Assembly (NCBI RefSeq): GCF_037975245.1
Contig: NC_092577.1
Span: 10,854,013 to 10,918,012, forward strand
DNA length: 64,000 nucleotides
Origin: Apostichopus japonicus
Lineage: Eukaryota > Echinodermata > Holothuroidea > Aspidochirotida > Stichopodidae
Direction of reading: 5' to 3'
Both the position numbers and the translations under genes were made by a program. Below, piece after piece: positions 59,253 to 64,000 of the stretch. The notes beneath the pieces were generated by a model. It was not told the DNA's origin. It saw only the letters and a list, made by a program, of their open reading frames with translations, and made no database searches. How positions within the stretch are numbered: position 1 is the stretch's first letter; each line of letters starts with the position of its first letter.

Positions 59253-62200
59253 CTGCAATAAATGAGAGAATCAGAGACCAGAATCAGGTTACCTTTTTAT
59301 CCAAAATGTGATCAAAACTTAATATACCAAATTATGCTAGTAAAAACCCCCAGAAAAGTGTTAACATTTGTGATAGGGCTCAAAAAAAATAAGTACATGT
59401 AAACAAATGTATTCTTCACTTTTATTTTTATTTTTTTATTTTAGCCTTACCTTAGTTTCCTTTTTTGGTAGTTTTATACTAAATTTGTTGCCTGAATTCC
59501 AGAAGTTTTGCAAAAAACAAACTTCAATTTTTTTTTATATATTTTTTTATTGGAACGAAGTAGGGAAATGCTCTAAGAGTTGAACATTTTGGGGGTTAGC
59601 TCATAATTTTTATTTCACCCCACCTCCACTTCAGAGAGAGTATTGCTACCAACTCAGAGATCCCACTCTAAACACACAACCAGGGGATTCAAAGGGGGTG
59701 GGGGGGGGGGTTGGGTTACACAAGACCAACCTCTTTGGCGAAACCTATCTGGACGTCCTCCCTGATGGTCAGTATGTTGGTCAAGTATTCCATCTTCATG
59801 TCTGGAAACTGACCCAGCAGTGTCTGAAATGACATAATTCGGGTCGTGAGTAGTATCGAACGGATTTATCGATAAAATAAACAAAACTCATATAAAATGT
59901 TCAGCTTTTAACTTTCATATTCTGAAAAGAAAAATCTTCATTTCATTTAACAGCATATCAGCTTTATTTTTTTTTTTTTCAAATGATTAGCCGTAACTTT
60001 TGTTCATCCTGGTCTTTCTTTAAGATATTTAAAAATTTTGCTTATCATTCACTTTTAAAGATTTAAAGACCAAATATGGAGGCAATTTTTGTTGTTGAGA
60101 TTTTCCATTAATTTAGGAGTTTACATACCCATAATCAACATGTGTAAAAAATAATCTTCGAAAACCTACTATAACCCATCAAAAACGACCACGAAAATGG
60201 ACATTTTGGGTAGTCACGTGACATGAACCTCTGGAATGTCTGAAAACAGAGATTGACCCAAAGGAGCCTCTGGTCACCGTGTGACGTCAAAGTGTGTATA
60301 CCGCGAAAATCAAACGCTGATATAGGCACTGTTTGTACACAGATAGCGAACAATTGTACTGTTTTTGACTTCCAATTTCGAGAGTTTGAAAAGCTGTTAG
60401 CTTAAAACAAGAACACAAGAAGGTTAACAACAAGTTTTAAGACAATTATAAGCAGAAATTTTAGTTAAATTGCTTATTTTATTAGCAAAATTTCCACTCA
60501 AATGGAGGCATCTTTTACATAGCGTATAGCGTCAATAGGTCCGTACGGTACAATATACTTACATAGTACTTACTCGTTTTAATATCCAAAAGTATACAAA
60601 CACAGAAAAAGTATCCTGTCAATAAACAAATTTAGCAGTGAATATCCTAATCCACGTTTCTTGTTTAATCCTGGGCGAAAAACTACCGTGAGTCTGTGTA
60701 ATTCCATAGAGTTAGGTCTAGTTGAAACAGGCCTTGCCCAGTACTAACATCCCACAATCACAAGACAGTCACTAACGAAATAAAACGTCCGATCGCTACA
60801 TACTACCGTTTTTATTCAACTCCTTGGACCATGCAGATGTCGGAATAAACAGAACGGACAATATTACACATGTATCAGGAACTCACGATACTGGAATACA
60901 ACAAATGAAATAGATAAATCCTAACATGGCTATTTACACATGCTGTGAGCCAACGCCGGCGAGAGTTGTAACTAACTACCGTACATGTACTAACAATGCT
61001 ATACCCTTGGCACGGTATATACGGTCATCTCTTACAGTAAATATATTACTGTCAATTGCGTGATATAATGTTACATGTAAGGACGTCCAGGGCGTGTTTA
61101 CGGTCAATTTCACATTAGCTATGTCCGACCATGGTCCGACACAGCTATCGACAGTATATAATTTTCACAGAATGAGACATATGCAGCATACACAGAAGCA
61201 GGGTCATGCATGTGGACTCATGGGCATGAGATACTCCGGGTGCTGAAAAATCTTTCCGCGTGGATCTCAAAAAATTGATCCAAAGTCTGCGGCGTTTTAC
61301 GTCGGTTCTTTTACTCGGAAATCTAAAAAAGCTGATGCTTTTGTTGGATGAGGTATAACTGCAACCTCCAACAACACAGAATTGTGACATTTTGAGGAAA
61401 AAGGAGTAATATCGTTGATGTTTTTGGCAGCTCAAGCATACGACTTTACACACTAAAAGTATAGTTGTGAGTGAGGTATACAAACGTTGACGTCACATGG
61501 TCACCTGATGTCTTAGGAATGTTTCAGGAATGTCTGAAATAGAAGCAGACTTTTCGTCCCATTTTTCACTTATTTAACATCCGAAATTGGTAAAGTTAAT
61601 TACAGCAATGTAATTGGAGTCAGTTAAGGATTACATACATGAAAAATGGTGGGATTTTATGTTCATCGAAAAGTCTCCATAGTTGGTCTTTAAGGTATGC
61701 CAGGACGCTAACTGTGCTAACTGTTTGACCACGTACCTTGTTTTGAGCAACATTCTATTCCTAGCAATTTAAAGTGCACCCAAAAATTGCCCGGAAGAGG
61801 TGGTCCAGGCTCAGGGGGGTAGGATCGGGGGGGCACTGGGGGCATGTGCACTCCCTACTTTTTTCCAATATAGCAAATGTGCCCTACTGGCAAATAAAAT
61901 GTGCCCCTTTCATGAAGAACTGTCTTTTGGATATCTTAAGCCTTTGTTAATTTTAATAGTTTATTTTAATTATTTAGTTTTAATCTGTACATGCTATTTT
62001 TAAAATGGCATCCCATATCTTTTTGTAGCACGGTTAACAATAAACAATCTCAATAAATAAATAGTCAATGTTGCAGCGCTTCATAATAGTATAGATAGCA
62101 TTCTAACACATCATATATATTTAAGTAATATGGCCCGTGTGTATTGGTTTATAGCATAACGAGTGGTGTAGAAAGTGCCCCTTTGATGTTGTGCCCCCCA

Positions 62201-62551
62201 CTTTTTGGAAGCTTCCTTCCCAGCTGTCCAGGCGCCCTCCATTGATCTAACCCCCACCCCCCTCCCCCTGACACAACCCCTATCCAAGCTTCTACTGAGC
62301 CCTCTTCCCAATAATAAACCTTGGAAATGTAATGAAATATATGGAACTCATGTTCACATAGCACCATAAGGTCCCTGAGAAAAACTGCAAACAGTTGATA
62401 TAACCTATATTTTACAAGACAAAGGTTATAACTTAAATATTATAAATAATGTGATTTTAATACTTACTGATATTTCCAGTGAAATCAGCATGGTGTCTTC
62501 AAGTTTGATGACTTCTGCCATTGCTGGAATCGACTCATATTGTGAATTGTC
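59175..62551 (-). CDS. EXOC3/TNFAIP2-like (Sec6-domain) protein, last three exons
   Basis: Three short exons join in phase 0 on the minus strand: 62551-62468 (28 codons), 59823-59731 (31 codons), 59252-59175 (25 codons plus TGA). The 84-residue tail contains MAEVIKLEDTMLISLEIS, TLLGQFPDMKMEYLTNILTI, REDV and the end TIFSYIGR. The pattern 'acidic-x-LxSLEIS, short loop, hydrophobic-x-x-FPD, xxLTxIL-x-xRxDV' followed by a short 'LFxxI' end is that of the C-terminus of exocyst subunit 3 (Sec6) and its relatives EXOC3L and TNFAIP2. Sec6 proteins tether secretory vesicles at the plasma membrane; TNFAIP2-type relatives act in membrane protrusions. The 2.6-kb intron between the first two exons holds a complete TTAA-flanked element. 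The 5' part must lie beyond the window. Which paralogue it is cannot be told. Confidence 0.75.
59731..59823 (-). CDS. EXOC3-like penultimate exon
   Basis: 93 nt, acceptor 'gtcatttcag', donor 'gag|gttggt' (weak but GT). Encodes TLLGQFPDMKMEYLTNILTI and REDVQIGFAKE. Confidence 0.75.
60282..60289. promoter_or_regulatory. CRE palindrome, left side of Kolobok-like element 2
   Basis: TGACGTCA inside the subterminal inverted repeat. No clear plus-strand frame follows it in this copy. Confidence 0.5.
61145..61390 (-). CDS. THAP-domain protein fragment, 81 residues, transposon-encoded
   Basis: From the ATG at 61390 the frame begins MSQFCVVGGCSYTSSNKSIS, followed by FFRFPSKR and RRRLWINFLRSTRKDF. The C-x4-C pair (residues 5 and 10), the F-P step (24-25), the invariant tryptophan (37) and the following basic helix are in place for a THAP zinc finger. 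The distal C-x2-H pair, expected just after GVSH (52-55), is not formed; the sequence reads HAHESTC instead, so zinc binding would be impaired unless a splice restores it. An ATG 31 codons earlier is in frame but adds no known domain. It is probably exon 1 or a remnant of a Kolobok transposase. Confidence 0.6.
   Translation of the reverse strand: MSQFCVVGGCSYTSSNKSISFFRFPSKRTDVKRRRLWINFLRSTRKDFSAPGVSHAHESTCMTLLLCMLHMSHSVKIIYCR
61488..61495. promoter_or_regulatory. CRE palindrome, right side of Kolobok-like element 2
   Basis: TGACGTCA, 98 bp upstream (minus-strand sense) of the THAP ATG at 61390. Confidence 0.55.
61694..62467. other. Intron sequence with remnants of a GTGCCCC-type repeat
   Basis: Two similar segments, 'aaatgtgcccctttcatg' near 61897 and 'aaagtgcccctttgatg' near 62172, with G- and C-rich flanks, suggest an old dispersed repeat. 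No exon is seen. Confidence 0.5.
62468..62551 (-). CDS. EXOC3-like antepenultimate exon
   Basis: 84 nt, acceptor 'gttgttgacag' following a GTT repeat, donor 'tca|gtaagt' (perfect). Encodes DNSQYESIPAMAEVIKLEDT and MLISLEIS. Confidence 0.75.
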
Positions 62552-62664
62552 CTGTCAACAACAACAACAACAACAACGGGGAAAACAAAACAAGAGTTAA
62601 AACAATTCATCTGTGACACTATCCCCCACCAACAAGCCGCAGGAATTTCGCGATAGGTTATCCA

Positions 62665-63115
62665 CATTCAGACAGAACCTTCTTACATTCACACATAATC
62701 TAACGGAACCTTCCAATATTCACACATAACCTAAAGGAACCTTTTAATATTCACATGTGACTAACACATTACCTAAACGGAACCTTCTAATATTCACACA
62801 TAACCTAAAGGAACCTTCTAATATTCACATTTGGCTAACACATTACCTAAACAGAACTTTCTAATATTCACAATTAACCTAAAGGAACCTTCTAATATAT
62901 CACACGTGACTAACACATTACCTAAACAGAACCTCCTCATATTCACACATAACTAACACATAACCTAAACAGAACCTCCTCATATTCACACATAACTAAC
63001 ACATAACCTGAACGGAACCTTCTAATATTCGCACATGACTATCACATATACTAATGGAACCTTCTAATATATTGACTAACACACAACACATATTGACTAA
63101 CACATAACCTTTCTA
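62665..63115. repeat. Minisatellite of 'CCTTCTAATATTCACA' units
   Basis: Units of about 35-75 bp share 'gaaccttctaatattcacac' and 'taacacattacctaaac'. It begins about 115 bp beyond the EXOC3-like exon at 62468-62551 and lies in the next intron upstream. Confidence 0.93.
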
Positions 63116-63404
63116 ACTAAAGCGCTTTTATATCTGGTCACAATCAGGAACTGGGAGTTTCCTTACTTAGCGATTAATAAAAACCATTTATTTCAATACA
63201 GTCAATTTTGTGTCTTGCCTTGTTTTAATGTTATGTAATGCTTTGTTTTTCATTTGAATTTTTTTTTTGGAATTTAAAGTCTAATTTAATTCTTCTTTGG
63301 TGCAATTTTGTGTATTTTGATTATTGTTTTGTTATATGGCACCCCTATCTTTCCTCTCATGGTTGATTGTGGCAAAGTAAAATAATAAAAATAAATTTAA
63401 ACCA

Positions 63405-63930
63405 GAATGCAAAAATGCATTGTGGTTTCGATGATGTAACATGAGCAGTTTTTCTGCATGAATCTGACGTAATGTATAGTGAGTGTTTACATGCTTACAA
63501 GGGTTTCACGATTTGACCTCTGATGACCCCAAGTGACATTTGACCTCCACCAAAACAATAGGCTTCTTTGACTCAATGTGGTACTTCTACACACTAAATT
63601 AGAGGTCGGCCAAGCTTCCAGTATTGAGATATCTTGTTTACAAGGTTTTCAATTTGACCCCTGGTGACCCCAAATGACCAATGACAATAGACTTCTTTTA
63701 CTCAATATGGTACTCCTACACACTAAATATAAAGTCTGCCCAAGCTTTCCTTCTTGAGATACCGTGTTTACAAGGTTTTCACAATTTGACCCCCGGTGAC
63801 CCCAAATGACCTTTGCCCTCCACCAAAAACAATAGGCTTCTTGCACTTAATGTGGTACTTCTACACATCAAATATGAAATTGGTCTGACCTTCTCTCCTT
63901 GAGATATCGTGTTTACAAGTTGGGCGTCAC
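63405..63930. repeat. Dispersed repeat with four tandem units of about 130-150 bp
   Basis: 'gtttacaaggttttcacaat' or variants recur near 63485, 63636, 63766 and 63911; shared inner phrases are 'tgaccccaaatgacc', 'caataggcttctt' and 'gtggtacttctacaca'. The left part (63410-63450) carries the palindromic AACCA..AATGCAAAAATGCATT core. An inverted copy is at 58541-58830. The tail, with CA repeats, reaches about 63960. Confidence 0.88.
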
Positions 63931-64000
63931 AAACGCACTGACACACACACACATATACGCCATCATAAATGCAAAGGTTACAATTATCATCGAAATCAAA

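Larger units (their letters stand above)
60067..61689. mobile_element. Kolobok-like DNA transposon, 1,623 bp, TTAA target duplication, THAP frame inside
   Basis: Left end AGACCAAATATGGAG and right end (complement) AGACCAACTATGGAG differ at one base; both abut TTAA (60063-60066 and 61690-61693). Subterminal inverted segments GGTCACCGTGTGACGTCAA (left) and GGTGACCATGTGACGTCAA (right complement) contain CRE palindromes 215 and 194 bp from the ends. A THAP frame starts 300 bp inside the right end and reads inward. The layout copies that of the element at 25342-26801, although the terminal sequences differ. No catalytic domain is visible. It sits in an intron of the EXOC3-like gene, in whose direction the THAP frame also reads. 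Confidence 0.85.

Noticed and set aside
1-64000. Endogenous retrovirus or reverse-transcriptase genes
   Set aside because: No frame contains reverse-transcriptase, integrase or capsid signatures; the mobile DNA seen is of DNA-transposon or repeat type.

Overview
The window is animal nuclear DNA: intron-rich genes with GT/AG splice sites, long AT-rich non-coding stretches, many runs of 8 or more G or C, and dense minisatellites and short terminal-inverted-repeat elements. The repeat style, a ZNF800-type zinc-finger gene, a Vac8-like armadillo gene and an exocyst-subunit-3-like gene suggest a marine invertebrate deuterostome, probably an echinoderm (a sea cucumber would fit). The species is inferred, not proven.

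Three host genes are supported. (1) Plus strand, 4153-11555: the last seven exons (274 residues) of a Vac8-like armadillo-repeat protein, with all exon phases consistent; its 5' end lies further upstream or outside the window. (2) Plus strand, 44870-50644: an intact two-coding-exon ZNF800 homologue of 825 residues with nine zinc fingers. A candidate non-coding first exon and promoter sits near 36.8-36.94 kb. (3) Minus strand, 62551-59175: the last three small exons (84 residues) of an EXOC3/TNFAIP2-like (Sec6-domain) protein.

Layout: 1-11.6 kb, armadillo gene with introns full of tandem repeats and two mobile elements; 11.6-14.7 kb, probable 3' UTR; 15-36 kb, gene-poor DNA with a clean hAT-type MITE, a 226-bp higher-order minisatellite, a large foldback array and a TTAA-flanked DNA transposon; 36.7-50.6 kb, ZNF800, with its first coding exon between two GTAC-rich satellite arrays; 50.6-59 kb, 3' UTR and intergenic DNA; 59-64 kb, the EXOC3-like gene with a second TTAA-flanked transposon in an intron.

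The most interesting signal is a set of DNA transposons with TTAA target duplications. Two (25342-26801 and 60067-61689) carry a THAP-domain reading frame running inward from the right end, and each has a perfect TGACGTCA (CRE) palindrome about 170-215 bp inside both ends. One also holds a decayed frame, on the opposite strand, resembling the N-terminus of P2X7-tail ('ballast')-like proteins. A third THAP fragment near 39.5 kb also has a CRE just upstream. This suggests Kolobok-like elements with two converging CRE-driven genes. Their transposase parts are missing or decayed here, so the copies look non-autonomous. The three host genes show no functional link beyond being neighbours.
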